Numbered from the stretch's first letter, positions 1 through 7,702 are shown. The stretch is 19,301 nucleotides of DNA from CAYRKT01 sp964425005 (GCA_964425005.1 CAYRKT010000026.1:1-19301); one strand, 5' to 3'. Numbers and translations are program-made. Notes: generated from the letters alone by a model not told the origin.

Positions 1-1
1 T

Positions 2-133
2 GCTTTGCGTGTGGGTGATTCAATGTTTGACTTAATAATGATAGGAAACCTGACGAAGAAGTACTTGAACGGGCCAGCTACTCCTCTAGCTAGGTCTTTT
101 GGCATAAGGTATTCCACCTCTCTACAGGTATAA
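2..133 (+). CDS. C-terminal end of an unknown protein, paralogue of the next gene (5' truncated)
   Basis: The window opens inside a gene. Frame 2 reads about 43 residues starting ALRVGDSMFDLIMIG and ends at a TAA at 131-133. The peptide aligns along its whole length with the C-terminus of the next gene product (SLRVGDSIFDLVLIG near its end), sharing L-R-V-G-D-S, F-D-L, T-K-x-Y, P-L-x-R and G-I-x-Y in the same order, roughly half identical. DNA identity is also visible. The two are therefore tandem paralogues, and this one lacks everything upstream of the window. The 63 bases to the next gene contain no clear terminator, so the pair may be co-transcribed. Function is unknown. The coding call is strong because of the paralogy, although the fragment is short. 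Confidence 0.8.
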   Translation, partial: ALRVGDSMFDLIMIGNLTKKYLNGPATPLARSFGIRYSTSLQV

Positions 134-196
134 AATCCATGCTCATAGCTCATAGCAGAAGCGCAACTAGGTAAAATAAGTAAGAGGTAGATATAG

Positions 197-1939
197 ATGA
201 GCAATACCCTTAAGGTCTACAAAACCCCTAGTATTGACGAGGTCTTCGGCAAGTTCCGCTTGGAGATCGTCTTGAAGCTAGAGCCAACACAGACTAATTC
301 CGACCAAGGAATTGGGATAGAGATGAGTATTGTGCTTAAAGTAGAACCTCCAAAAGCGCCACCCCCTCCTGGACTGGAGGAGATTGCTGGGAAGTTATAT
401 GACGGATTCGTTCGTTACTATTTGCCTTACATTGCTAACGACCAGGGTGGGGAGAGAAAGATTACTGTCCTTTCTTATAAAGAAAGCTCGGACGGAAAAG
501 CAATAGGACAGAGTTGCCAGCCTCCACATGAAAGTGTTGACGGAGTTGACAGCCGTTGCATATTCTGGAACTTCCTTGATCACATTGATAAAAGCACGCT
601 AAGAGGTTTCTTGAAAAGCATTAGCTCTGGTCTTACCGATGAAGCTTTTTCCTCTATCCTTGAATTGGGTAAGTACCACAAGTCTTACAGGGGCATAAGA
701 GATACGCTTGACGAAGGATCGGATGTCATTATATACAGAGACGCCTTTGGGGTAAAGGTTCTATATGTGTTTGATACTGACAATGTGCCAGAGTCAGATG
801 ACAGTCATAGCCTTATATATGAGATAGTGGATCAGCCTGGTGGAGGAGATAAGGAGGTAGAAAGAGTGATCTTTTATAGGGGAAGATTTGATGACTTTTC
901 TTACGATTACGGAATCTTTCTAGTTTTTGATGTTTCTGGAGGTATTAGAAAGGCTTTGTCAGAAAGTGGAGGGTTTGAAATAGAAGAGTCTGTGATATAT
1001 AGGAAAAAAGCTGATGGAGAAGAAAAAATTCCAGTAAGCGCTTCTAGCCAAGAGCCCGAACTAGACATGCCCTTGAGAAAAGTTAGGCCGTTCGTGAGGG
1101 CCAGGCTCCCTATTTCCATGGAACCAAAGTTGGCCTTTTTTGGTTACACAAGGTATTTAACCACTAATAGTTTTTACGACGACCATCTTTCAGGAATAAA
1201 GGTTGACGAAAGAGAGGATATCCTAAAATTTCTGTACCCAAAGAGAGTGGAAGGAGCGAATACTTTAAACTTTGTCATTAGGGAGCATAACTTCTTTATG
1301 ATACCTAGGGATGATACTGAGATAGAGTATGGTAATACTCCAAACCTGGAGAGAGACTACCTTGGCCCCAAGACCGAGGAGGGAGGGCTTGACGACTTCC
1401 TGAAAGCCCTATCTAAGGTGGAAAGAATGGAATCAAGTCTAAAAACAGCATCGTGCTTGATGGGCAGGGCGATCAGCCTTCTTCTACCCGATATGAGTCC
1501 TGAAGAGATTGCCGAGGCAATCAAGGAGGCTAGAAGGAGAGCCGTCTTACAGGCGTTGACAGACTATAAGGTGGACTTTAAACCCGAAATAAATGGTTTT
1601 CGTCCCTTCACGGGCGTAGCCAGAGTTATAGAATACCTCGCTAAAAAACGTGAAGACTACAACCTTTTGGCTAGGATTGTTACTTCTTTCCAGCCGGATG
1701 ACGAAGACGACGACGAAGAACCGCCAAAGAAGGCCGATGATAAAGAAAGCATACGTCTAGAGGTTTTATTCTACCCGGAAGAAAGCTCGGAGAGGATAGA
1801 ATACACTTCTTTGCGTGTTGGTGATTCCATATTTGATTTAGTTCTTATTGGAAGATTTACTAAGAGATATGTGGAAAGTCCACCTATCCCTTTAACCAGG
1901 GCACTAGGGATAGGCTACACTTTATTATTGAAAAGATGA
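197..1939 (+). CDS. Unknown 580-residue phage protein with acidic linker
   Basis: I do not recognise a family. The protein has a short beta-like N-terminus with an internal echo (EIVLKLEP near 25, MSIVLKVEP near 43), then a proline run (KAPPPPG, about 53-59) and a long mixed domain. From about 501 there is a very acidic linker (DDEDDDEEPP), followed by a 60-residue C-terminal module shared with the truncated gene upstream. No signal peptide or membrane segment is visible. The ATG at 197 is preceded by a modest SD (AGAGGTAG about 8 bases upstream). It is the last gene of a plus unit, ending just before a bidirectional terminator. The size, linker and tandem duplication would suit a virion protein, but that is inference only. 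Confidence 0.85.
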   Translation: MSNTLKVYKTPSIDEVFGKFRLEIVLKLEPTQTNSDQGIGIEMSIVLKVEPPKAPPPPGLEEIAGKLYDGFVRYYLPYIANDQGGERKITVLSYKESSDGKAIGQSCQPPHESVDGVDSRCIFWNFLDHIDKSTLRGFLKSISSGLTDEAFSSILELGKYHKSYRGIRDTLDEGSDVIIYRDAFGVKVLYVFDTDNVPESDDSHSLIYEIVDQPGGGDKEVERVIFYRGRFDDFSYDYGIFLVFDVSGGIRKALSESGGFEIEESVIYRKKADGEEKIPVSASSQEPELDMPLRKVRPFVRARLPISMEPKLAFFGYTRYLTTNSFYDDHLSGIKVDEREDILKFLYPKRVEGANTLNFVIREHNFFMIPRDDTEIEYGNTPNLERDYLGPKTEEGGLDDFLKALSKVERMESSLKTASCLMGRAISLLLPDMSPEEIAEAIKEARRRAVLQALTDYKVDFKPEINGFRPFTGVARVIEYLAKKREDYNLLARIVTSFQPDDEDDDEEPPKKADDKESIRLEVLFYPEESSERIEYTSLRVGDSIFDLVLIGRFTKRYVESPPIPLTRALGIGYTLLLKR

Positions 1940-1944
1940 AAACT

Positions 1945-1964
1945 CCCCGCTCTTGAGAGCGGGG
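1945..1964. terminator. Bidirectional intrinsic terminator between convergent genes
   Basis: A perfect 8-bp GC-rich stem (CCCCGCTC / GAGCGGGG, 1945-1952 and 1957-1964) encloses a 4-base TTGA loop. It lies in the 41-base space between the stop of the plus gene at 1939 and the stop of the minus gene at 1981. The minus strand continues into AGTTTTC, a usable U-tract, while the plus strand has only CTTTGTC. It should end transcription in both directions, better on the minus strand. Confidence 0.8.
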
Positions 1965-1980
1965 CTTTGTCATTCAGCGC

Positions 1981-2643
1981 TTAGTCCTCTTTTAGAGAGT
2001 GAATAATCTTATTTATCCTTTTGTCTTCAGAAGCAAGGATAGCGGCCCCAAGCACTTTGTAGTGCTGAGGATACTTCTCCTTTAGCTCCTTAATCGCTTT
2101 CGCAAGCGGTTCTAGAGCCTCGCTTTCTGGTTCCTCTTCGGGTATGACAATAAGAGAGTACGCCCTATACAGATCGTATATTGCTTCTCCCAAGTCGTGA
2201 AAGGCAGGGTTGTTGTGTTGTAAGTATACCTCAGAAAGAGCCGATAGGAGGTCCATGACAACTACCGTAGGATCGCTAATCGTTTCCTCAAACGCTTTCC
2301 TCTCCTTGGGAGTGGCGTACCCCGTTGGGCGGTACACGAGGTACTGGTAGGTTTCCGCATCCTCTTCAAGGTTTTCTTCTATGTGTATTGGCACGTCTCT
2401 CTCAACGGCGTCAAGGACTACCAGCATGAGCTTGGAGGCGCTTATGTTAAACAGGTTGTACCGCTCGTTCTCGTTGACCACAAGGTCAAAGACAATCTTG
2501 TCATAAACCTCCTCCAAGCTTTCCTCTTCCCTACCAATTTCAGTAATCTCCTCGATGACGAAGTTCATGTAGTCAAATATTTCTTCCAGGACTAACTTAG
2601 CCTTGGTGTGTTCCTCTAACAAAGGGCTGAGGGCATTCTCCAT
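1981..2643 (-). CDS. Unknown acidic, mostly helical protein (220 aa)
   Basis: I do not recognise a family. The product is rich in Glu and Leu/Ile and looks mostly alpha-helical, with no signal peptide or membrane helix. Acidic patches occur in the middle (IEENLEEDAETYQ) and toward the C-terminus (IPEEEPESEALEP). I chose the ATG at 2643 (MENALSPLLEE) over the longer reading from 2706. A strong SD (GAAGGAGG) lies about 8 bases upstream of 2643, and the longer N-terminus would be encoded by the promoter itself. The gene is a single-gene unit, divergent from the deoxyribonucleotidase and closed by the terminator at 1945-1964. A cytoplasmic or virion-associated role cannot be told apart. Confidence 0.8.
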   Translation of the reverse strand: MENALSPLLEEHTKAKLVLEEIFDYMNFVIEEITEIGREEESLEEVYDKIVFDLVVNENERYNLFNISASKLMLVVLDAVERDVPIHIEENLEEDAETYQYLVYRPTGYATPKERKAFEETISDPTVVVMDLLSALSEVYLQHNNPAFHDLGEAIYDLYRAYSLIVIPEEEPESEALEPLAKAIKELKEKYPQHYKVLGAAILASEDKRINKIIHSLKED

Positions 2644-2665
2644 GATCCTAGCCTCCTTCAGATAA

Positions 2666-2694
2666 ATGCTACCTCCTGCCTGCCCCCGTGTCAA
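2666..2694 (-). promoter_or_regulatory. Sigma-A-type promoter for the 2643-1981 gene
   Basis: On the minus strand TTGACA (2689-2694) is followed after exactly 17 bases by TAGCAT (2666-2671). Predicted initiation about 7 bases further on gives a leader of roughly 20 bases containing the GAAGGAGG SD. The GGAGG in the spacer is therefore not a ribosome site for this message. This decides the start codon at 2643. Confidence 0.65.
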
Positions 2695-2719
2695 CACACA
2701 CCGCACACTTCCGGGCTTA

Positions 2720-2749
2720 TTGACAAATAGAGAAATGAGGGGATATCCT
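2720..2749 (+). promoter_or_regulatory. Promoter giving an apparently leaderless message for the deoxyribonucleotidase gene
   Basis: TTGACA (2720-2725), an 18-base spacer, then TATCCT (2744-2749). The ATG at 2760 lies only 10 bases past the -10 box, so the transcript would begin within a few bases of the start codon. There is no SD at the normal distance. The promoter lies back to back with the minus promoter at 2666-2694. Confidence 0.6.
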
Positions 2750-2759
2750 TATATCGGCT

Positions 2760-3320
2760 ATGTCCTACCTTGTGTTTGTAGACCTGGACGGGGTGGTAGC
2801 AGACTTCCTCTCGCCTATACGGAAAATGGGGTTGCCTGTGCCGGATGACTACCACTTCGGCAACTACACAGAGGAGCAGAGGAGGCTTGTAAAATCGCTG
2901 TTTTCGAATTCCGATTTTGTGGCCTCTATGCCCTTGATACCGGGATCGGCTGAAGCAGTGTACGAGCTTTCTGAAAGCGGCATCTTTGCCGGGTTTTTGA
3001 CCTCTAGGCCCACCGAGGTTCGTTCGGCCACTCTGTGGTGGGTTGACCAGTATTTCCCGGACCTGCCAGCAGAGGTGTTTTTTACCGAAGACAAGGGTCA
3101 GTTTGTGCTTGAGGTTCGTTCACTAGTGCCCAAAAAGCGGTTGTCTCTTGTGGACGACGCTCCCCACCAGGTAGAGAGTGCGGTAAAGGCCGGGGCTTCT
3201 CCAGTCTTCCTCGTGGACCAGCCCTACAACCGGACCTTTTCTGCTAGTGGAGTAGTCAGGGTGGAAAGCCTGCTCTCTGTACCTAGGGCTCTTCGTCTAG
3301 TCGAGTACGAGTTGGAGTAG
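2760..3320 (+). CDS. HAD-superfamily 5'(3')-deoxyribonucleotidase (NT5C-like)
   Basis: Predicted to dephosphorylate deoxynucleoside 5'-monophosphates in the cytoplasm. HAD motif I is DLDGVVADF at residues 8-16, with nucleophile D8 and acid/base D10. Motif II is the T/S in FLTSRP (79-84), a motif III lysine lies at K125/K126, and motif IV is DD at 132-133. The C-terminal LVDQPYNR (151-158) is typical of the NT5C family (PF06941), and 186 aa is a normal length. Such enzymes are common in phages and probably adjust nucleotide pools or salvage host DNA. The message is likely leaderless. The 3' end overlaps the convergent methyltransferase gene by 38 bp and no terminator is visible between them. 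Exact substrate preference (dNMP versus other monophosphates) is not readable from sequence. Confidence 0.9.
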   Translation: MSYLVFVDLDGVVADFLSPIRKMGLPVPDDYHFGNYTEEQRRLVKSLFSNSDFVASMPLIPGSAEAVYELSESGIFAGFLTSRPTEVRSATLWWVDQYFPDLPAEVFFTEDKGQFVLEVRSLVPKKRLSLVDDAPHQVESAVKAGASPVFLVDQPYNRTFSASGVVRVESLLSVPRALRLVEYELE

Positions 3321-4536
3321 AGGAGAAAAAGCTCTCCATTAGGGGGATACGCTCTAACATTCGCAAGGTGAGGTGGGGTACAAAATCTCTGTACAGAGTT
3401 TTCACATAGCGGCTAACGAGGTCTGAGTTAAGGTAGACAACCACATCATCGGGTTTCGGGAACCAGCCCTCTTTAGGTATCAGGTGAAACTCCTCTCTCC
3501 AGGGGTAAGCCCTTTCGTCCCAAGCTGCCACCACCTTCGTTCCCTTCGTGTGCCCCACCACCAGGCGTTGATGATCGTAAAACTCCCTTATCCCTCTAGC
3601 TACCTCCCTGGAAACCCACAACCCTGAGTAGTTGGTGTCGTAGTCTATCTTCCCCGGCTTTAAGTTTCTACCTGTTAACACTGGGAGAAGCCCAGGGCCT
3701 TGTTCTCTCCTCACTTCCGGATTCTTCTTGAACTCATTACTTCTTGCGGCAAACCGGATTTCGTAGACCCGTCCTACCGAAGGTCCAGACCCCTCTAACT
3801 CCCTGGTGAAGTCGTTCTCAAAACGGACCATCTCTCCTCCCCAGTCCCCCTTCTCTAACCAGAGGGTAGGAATCAGTTTTCCCCTGTCATCCACTTTTAC
3901 ATCCCAGAGGCGAAGCTTGCCAGGATATGCCGATTTCTGGTGCATGAGAACCACGGCACTTACCTTTTTTCCTTCAAAAACCTCTCCCAAGTAATAGATA
4001 TCGTTGGCCCCACTCCGTGCTAAGAAGCTTCTCAGCAGGGAAAAGTCGTCTAGGACAAGCCAGCTTGCAGGTATTACGTAAATCAGCATTCCTTTTGGCC
4101 TGAGTAGCTTTACACCTTTTTCTACGAAAGCTCCGTACAGGTTGTATTTCCCCTTCCAAGTGCTGAACAGGCTCTTGTAGATGGCCTTCTTCTCAAGGAG
4201 AGAGTGTATCGGATACTTTTCCTCAGAGCCTACTATCCCGTATGGAGGGTTTCCTATTACCAAAGAAAAATTTACCCCAGGTTCCCAAGTGAGAAAGTCC
4301 TCTGTGTACAGCCTCACCCAATCCGGAGCCTCCGAAGCGGCTTCTCTGTCTATTTCAACCCCAAAAAACTCCATCTTGTATGAGCCAAAAGCATCACGGA
4401 CCCTTCTCAGAAAGGGCGCACTTCCGCACCCAGGCTCCAAAACGGCTCCGTTCAGATCAGGGCTTGCCAGAGAAACCATGAAGTCCAGGATATTCTCCGG
4501 AGTGCTTACTTGTGCCAACTCTCGTTTCCCTACCAC
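3283..4536 (-). CDS. DNA adenine-N6 methyltransferase, M.TaqI-like (predicted TCGA)
   Basis: About 417 aa, closely related to M.TaqI over nearly its full length as I recall that enzyme. SAM motif I is LEPGCGS (about 33-39) and catalytic motif IV is NPPYGIVG (about 96-103). YYLGEVF (about 181-187) supplies the equivalent of M.TaqI Phe196, which with Tyr108 holds the flipped adenine. The C-terminal recognition domain keeps blocks such as VLTGRNLKPG, WDERAYPWREEFHL and RDFVPHLTLRMLER, so methylation of A in TCGA is the natural prediction. I prefer GTG at 4536. TTG at 4539 is also possible, and both lie 6-9 bases past the -10 box, so the message is probably leaderless. No TaqI-like endonuclease is adjacent, so this looks like an orphan protective enzyme of the phage. 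Confidence 0.93.
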   Translation of the reverse strand: MVGKRELAQVSTPENILDFMVSLASPDLNGAVLEPGCGSAPFLRRVRDAFGSYKMEFFGVEIDREAASEAPDWVRLYTEDFLTWEPGVNFSLVIGNPPYGIVGSEEKYPIHSLLEKKAIYKSLFSTWKGKYNLYGAFVEKGVKLLRPKGMLIYVIPASWLVLDDFSLLRSFLARSGANDIYYLGEVFEGKKVSAVVLMHQKSAYPGKLRLWDVKVDDRGKLIPTLWLEKGDWGGEMVRFENDFTRELEGSGPSVGRVYEIRFAARSNEFKKNPEVRREQGPGLLPVLTGRNLKPGKIDYDTNYSGLWVSREVARGIREFYDHQRLVVGHTKGTKVVAAWDERAYPWREEFHLIPKEGWFPKPDDVVVYLNSDLVSRYVKTLYRDFVPHLTLRMLERIPLMESFFSSTPTRTRLDEEP

Positions 4537-4545
4537 CAATCCAAT

Positions 4546-4574
4546 AATTTACCACTAGTTGGTATATGAGTCAA
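4546..4574 (-). promoter_or_regulatory. Promoter of the TaqI-like methyltransferase gene
   Basis: On the minus strand TTGACT (4569-4574), 17 bases, then TAAATT (4546-4551). The start codon (GTG 4536 or TTG 4539) lies 9 or 6 bases past the -10 box and no SD fits, which points to leaderless initiation. The promoter lies in the 111-base space after the 4648 stop, which otherwise holds no clear terminator. Confidence 0.55.
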
Positions 4575-4647
4575 GCAATAACTTCCCCCAGTAGAGCAGA
4601 TGCTAGAAAATCGAGCAACGAGATGCTTGTTTTTCAAGGATTTGCTT

Positions 4648-5874
4648 TTACACCTTTTCCAGAAGGACAAGTTCGGGGGCGTTTACGGAAAGGGTTACGG
4701 CGTCCAAAGGAAGTCTTGGCCTGTAAGTGTGCATTATTTCCTTCAAAAACACCTCTCTAGGTGCTGATACGGATGCACCTATGTCATCTCCTCCGTCCCC
4801 ATCCGTGTAGTTTAAGACAATACCAGAGAAAATAGCTTCTGATGAGAAAGAGGCTACAATACTTATTCCCTCTTCTCCCCCAGTATTTTCCTCTCTAAGC
4901 ATTCCAATAATACTGCCCTCTTCAAAAGAGGATAGAGAAAAGTCAAACCCCTCACCTTGCTCTTCCTCCTTCTCCTCAACCTTTTTTAGTACCTCTAGAC
5001 CTTCGTTTGGGGATAGGCTGAGGGAAAGAGGAGCCTCTTGCCAAAGGCTAAAAGGGAAGTAGTCAGAAGAATAAACCAGCCGGGGTAGGGTATCATCCTC
5101 TTGTTGTAATAAAAGAACGTACCTGTTCGGCAGAAGGCCGAGGTAGAAGTTTCTTATCTCTCTATCTACCTCAAGCACTACCTCTTCAGATAAAAATCTG
5201 TCAGAAAGCTTTCTCTTCAATATTTTCCTCATATCTTCAGAAATGTAGAAAAGAAGAATATCCTCAGAAGCCCCTACAAGGGCCAGGTTGAGAACAGAGG
5301 GATCATAACCCTTGAAGGAGGCAATGGTCTGTGGCAAGCTTGCCGTCCTTATGACGACCTTTATGGTCCCCTTGCAGTCTGAATAGGCTACCAAGGGAAC
5401 TCCGGAGCTAAGAAAAGTAAATGAGGTATGCGAAACGCACTCCCCCTCTGGGAGAAAGTCAACGGCCCTCCTCTTAATCCACGAACGAGCCCCCCTTGGG
5501 CTACCAGCATGCCAGGGCTCTCCGTACCCGTCTACGGCCTGCATGAGCCAAACTTCTCCGTTTTCGTCCAGGACGAGCGCCCATGCTGAACCAAAAGCTT
5601 CTAAAAGACCCCTGCCTTCTGAGGCCACACCTTCTGGGTTGATCGGACCTGGGGAAACAGAGGCTATGTAAGGACTCTCTGAGGGCACCGGAAGGAAGAA
5701 CCCTCTTCTGCTTGGCCTTGACCTGGCAAACTCCTCGGGCTCAAGGTAGGCCAGCTCTCCCGGCATCAGGACAGCCTCCTCCAATACGGGCCAGAGGGCG
5801 TCCGGGTCGTCGTTGTAGGCCAGGTACCCTAGAACTGAGTTTGATAGCGTGAGCGGTAAGGGGTATATCGTCAT
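4648..5874 (-). CDS. Unknown 408-residue beta-rich protein, possible virion protein
   Basis: I do not recognise a family. The sequence alternates short hydrophobic strands and turns (for example WALVLDENGEVWLMQAVDG and YVLLLQQEDD), suggesting an all-beta or propeller-like fold. A Glu-rich segment (EEKEEEQGEG) follows about residue 300, and the C-terminus is another beta region (LPLDAVTLSVNAPELVLLEKV). No signal peptide or membrane helix is seen. The ATG at 5874 starts five bases after the stop of the upstream gene and has no SD, so translational coupling to that gene is likely. The two form one minus operon. A structural or adsorption role is a guess from fold character and setting. Confidence 0.82.
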   Translation of the reverse strand: MTIYPLPLTLSNSVLGYLAYNDDPDALWPVLEEAVLMPGELAYLEPEEFARSRPSRRGFFLPVPSESPYIASVSPGPINPEGVASEGRGLLEAFGSAWALVLDENGEVWLMQAVDGYGEPWHAGSPRGARSWIKRRAVDFLPEGECVSHTSFTFLSSGVPLVAYSDCKGTIKVVIRTASLPQTIASFKGYDPSVLNLALVGASEDILLFYISEDMRKILKRKLSDRFLSEEVVLEVDREIRNFYLGLLPNRYVLLLQQEDDTLPRLVYSSDYFPFSLWQEAPLSLSLSPNEGLEVLKKVEEKEEEQGEGFDFSLSSFEEGSIIGMLREENTGGEEGISIVASFSSEAIFSGIVLNYTDGDGGDDIGASVSAPREVFLKEIMHTYRPRLPLDAVTLSVNAPELVLLEKV

Positions 5875-5879
5875 GATTA

Positions 5880-6341
5880 CTAGTTTAGCTTTTTACCCAT
5901 GAGAGAAAGTATTTCGCTAGCAAGCTCTTCTCTACGCACAACAGCCTGAGATTCTTGCCCCATGTCTGTTCCTTTAGCAAGCAACTCCAGTATGTCAGAC
6001 TCCAGCCTCTCTATGTCTATATTCTTATGGAGAGTGGAGGTGTAAGAGGAGTATTTGTTCAGAACGTCGTTGAGGGCTTTGTAAGCTTCTAGGAGTGTCC
6101 TGGGACTCATCCTGTTTAAAACCTGTTCGTCACGTATTCTTTCTAGCACTTTGTCAGAAGCTTCTAAAATGTCTGACATTTTCTCTACGAGGTTGTAACT
6201 GAGGGCTATGAGAGCTATTTGCAAAGCAGTGCTTACGCTCTTGACCGCCCCCAGTCCCTCACCACCTCCATCACCGGATGACAAAATCTTCTTTGATAGC
6301 TCCAGTAGAAGCTCTTCTTTTTTACTCTTGCTCTGAGACAT
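5880..6341 (-). CDS. Unknown all-helical protein (153 aa)
   Basis: I do not recognise a family. The N-terminus is Ser/Lys-rich (MSQSKSKKEELLLELSKK), followed by a glycine-rich hinge (GDGGGEGLG) and several amphipathic helices, for example MSPRTLLEAYKALNDVLNKYSS. The helices could form a coiled-coil or helical bundle. I chose ATG 6341 because the SD AAAGAGGTGA lies about 7 bases upstream, and the GTG at 6350 belongs to that SD. It is the first gene of a two-gene operon with the 408-aa protein downstream, only five bases away. Helical proteins of this size in phages include small terminase, scaffold and chaperone proteins, but nothing here singles one out. Confidence 0.82.
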   Translation of the reverse strand: MSQSKSKKEELLLELSKKILSSGDGGGEGLGAVKSVSTALQIALIALSYNLVEKMSDILEASDKVLERIRDEQVLNRMSPRTLLEAYKALNDVLNKYSSYTSTLHKNIDIERLESDILELLAKGTDMGQESQAVVRREELASEILSLMGKKLN

Positions 6342-6361
6342 GCTTTTCACCTCTTTTTCTC

Positions 6362-6367
6362 ATTATA
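6362..6367 (-). promoter_or_regulatory. Consensus -10 box (TATAAT) upstream of the 6341-5880 gene
   Basis: A perfect TATAAT on the minus strand lies 20 bases before the ATG at 6341, leaving room for a short leader with the AAAGAGGTGA SD. I see no good -35 at 16-18 bases, so the promoter may need an activator or be weak. It is divergent from the promoter at 6399-6427. Confidence 0.45.
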
Positions 6368-6398
6368 TACTACCAAAACGTTGATCCCGTCTAACCTC

Positions 6399-6427
6399 TT
6401 GACAAGTCTAGGTGCTAAGGATAGTAT
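6399..6427 (+). promoter_or_regulatory. Promoter with extended -35 (TTGACAAGTC) for the 6447-7656 operon
   Basis: TTGACA (6399-6404) within TTGACAAGTC, exactly 17 bases, then TAGTAT (6422-6427). A short leader with SD GGGAGGTAG (6436-6444) precedes the ATG at 6447. The longer reading from 6381 would begin upstream of the promoter, so 6447 is the real start. The -35 extension AGT recurs at other promoters in the window. Confidence 0.75.
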
Positions 6428-6446
6428 TAAAGCGAGGGAGGTAGCT

Positions 6447-6689
6447 ATGCCTTCCAAGAGAAACAGGTCTGAGGGAAAAATCGTGGGAGCCGGGGGCTCC
6501 CTGCTAAGCAAGTTTTACAGAACCCTGGGAAGGGAGCATCTGGGATTTGAGGACCTGAGAAGAGAGTCCGTAGCAGTTGCCTCCATAGTATGTGCCGAGC
6601 GTAACATGCCAGCCTGGTATTACGAGGAGCTTAAAGAAGACCTGCAAACGATGGTTAGAATCACGCTCAGGCTTCGGTCACCGGGGTAA
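6447..6689 (+). CDS. Small basic unknown protein (80 aa)
   Basis: I do not recognise it. The N-terminus is basic and flexible (MPSKRNRSEGK), followed by a compact helical part (LLSKFYRTLGREHLGFEDLRRESVAV) and a second helix (MPAWYYEELKEDLQTMVRITLRLR). Arg, Lys and Glu are abundant, as expected for a small thermophile protein that might bind nucleic acid or a partner protein. The start is set by a good SD and by the promoter lying just upstream. Its stop is seven bases before the next gene, so the two are an operon. Confidence 0.75.
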   Translation: MPSKRNRSEGKIVGAGGSLLSKFYRTLGREHLGFEDLRRESVAVASIVCAERNMPAWYYEELKEDLQTMVRITLRLRSPG

Positions 6690-6696
6690 GGCCGTG

Positions 6697-7656
6697 ATGT
6701 ACGAAGTGAAACACGAACTCAGTCTTCCTTCCTACATAACCAGCAACGGCTTTGTCCGTGAGTTGCTTGGAGAGGGAAGGCTGGTCAAGGAGGACAGGGG
6801 TATAAGAGTTGGTCATTACCAGCCGCTACTCGTATCCCCAGAAGAAGGGAAGCCTTTGGGTATCCTGCTTGTTGCTTCTGACCACTATAGCCCAAGGCTT
6901 GTCTACCATGCCACCGTCTTGCAGGAGGGGTGCGATACCAGCAAGGCTTCCGTTCCTGGGGGGCCTAGGTATCATCCGTACACCATAGTCCTCTCTTATA
7001 AGGTCTGGGCTTTGCTTGACGTATCCGATAACAAATTTCCGGTACACCAAGTGTTCTTGGAGGCGATTAGAAATATTAAAAAAGCAACCCTCCTATTAGG
7101 AGGAGAATCACTGGGGATGCTTAGCCGTCTGCCTCTCTTATTAGTGGATGGTACTAACATCAACATTTCGGTCCTTTCTCAAGATAGTTTTTCCGAACTT
7201 CCTCTTTTGAGGAGGGCTATAGAAAGTTTGATATTTTTCTACGATATAGGCGCTATTCCTAATCGCCTCAGAAGTAGTGTGTTGGAGTCTATCCTCCTGT
7301 CAATACAGCACTTGAAAAACGGGTCTTGCCCAGCTGGAGACTTGTTTACTGCCTTTGATATGATGAGAAGGTTTTCCTCTTTAGCTAAAGAGAGGGCCGA
7401 GGATACGTTCTTGACAAAAGTATCTTTGTTCTTTGAGTTTCCGGGAGGGTTTGGCGATAAGAGTGTAGCCAACGGCTCCTTTGTTGTCTATAAAGTTTAC
7501 ACTCCTCCTTTGCAAAAGAGCAAGAGAAGGCATGATAATCTCGGCGGGCATGTTGAGCTTTCAACGTTCTTTTGGAGCCACAACAGAAGAAGGAGGGAAC
7601 TTCTCGCCGTGAGCGAAGATGTTTCCATTTTCGACGGCTCTTTTTTGGGAACATAG
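6697..7656 (+). CDS. Unknown 319-residue protein
   Basis: I do not recognise a family. The N-terminal half is mixed alpha/beta (LGILLVASDHYSPRLVYHATVLQEG, about residues 50-75). The middle is helical, and the C-terminal part is beta-rich (KVSLFFEFPGG, SFVVYKVYTPP) ending in a basic stretch (SHNRRRRELL). No signal peptide or membrane helix is evident. The ATG at 6697 follows the preceding stop by seven bases, with GGGGTAAGG as a plausible SD; a GTG directly before it (6694) is an alternative. It is the second gene of a plus operon, and a new promoter begins 18 bases after its stop. Confidence 0.82.
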   Translation: MYEVKHELSLPSYITSNGFVRELLGEGRLVKEDRGIRVGHYQPLLVSPEEGKPLGILLVASDHYSPRLVYHATVLQEGCDTSKASVPGGPRYHPYTIVLSYKVWALLDVSDNKFPVHQVFLEAIRNIKKATLLLGGESLGMLSRLPLLLVDGTNINISVLSQDSFSELPLLRRAIESLIFFYDIGAIPNRLRSSVLESILLSIQHLKNGSCPAGDLFTAFDMMRRFSSLAKERAEDTFLTKVSLFFEFPGGFGDKSVANGSFVVYKVYTPPLQKSKRRHDNLGGHVELSTFFWSHNRRRRELLAVSEDVSIFDGSFLGT

Positions 7657-7673
7657 GTGGGAGTAGGAAAGGC

Positions 7674-7702
7674 TTGACAGGTATTGGTTACCCTGCTATG
7701 AT
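7674..7702 (+). promoter_or_regulatory. Near-consensus promoter for the 7723-7959 gene
   Basis: TTGACA (7674-7679), exactly 17 bases, TATGAT (7697-7702). A strong SD AGGAGGTGA (7709-7717) then precedes ATG 7723. This is one of the best-formed promoters in the window and serves a single small gene, which is therefore likely well expressed. Confidence 0.8.

Noticed and set aside
2643..2706. Longer N-terminus (MRCVLTRGQAGG) for the acidic helical protein
   Set aside because: This stretch contains the -35, spacer and -10 of a promoter, and the internal ATG has a strong SD.
4181..4558. Plus open frame of 125 residues opposite the methyltransferase
   Set aside because: It is antisense to the conserved SAM-binding region of the M.TaqI-like protein, and no start signals are visible.
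2760..5874. A complete TaqI restriction-modification operon
   Set aside because: Neither neighbour of the methyltransferase resembles TaqI endonuclease: one is a HAD nucleotidase and the other a 408-residue beta-rich protein in its own operon.
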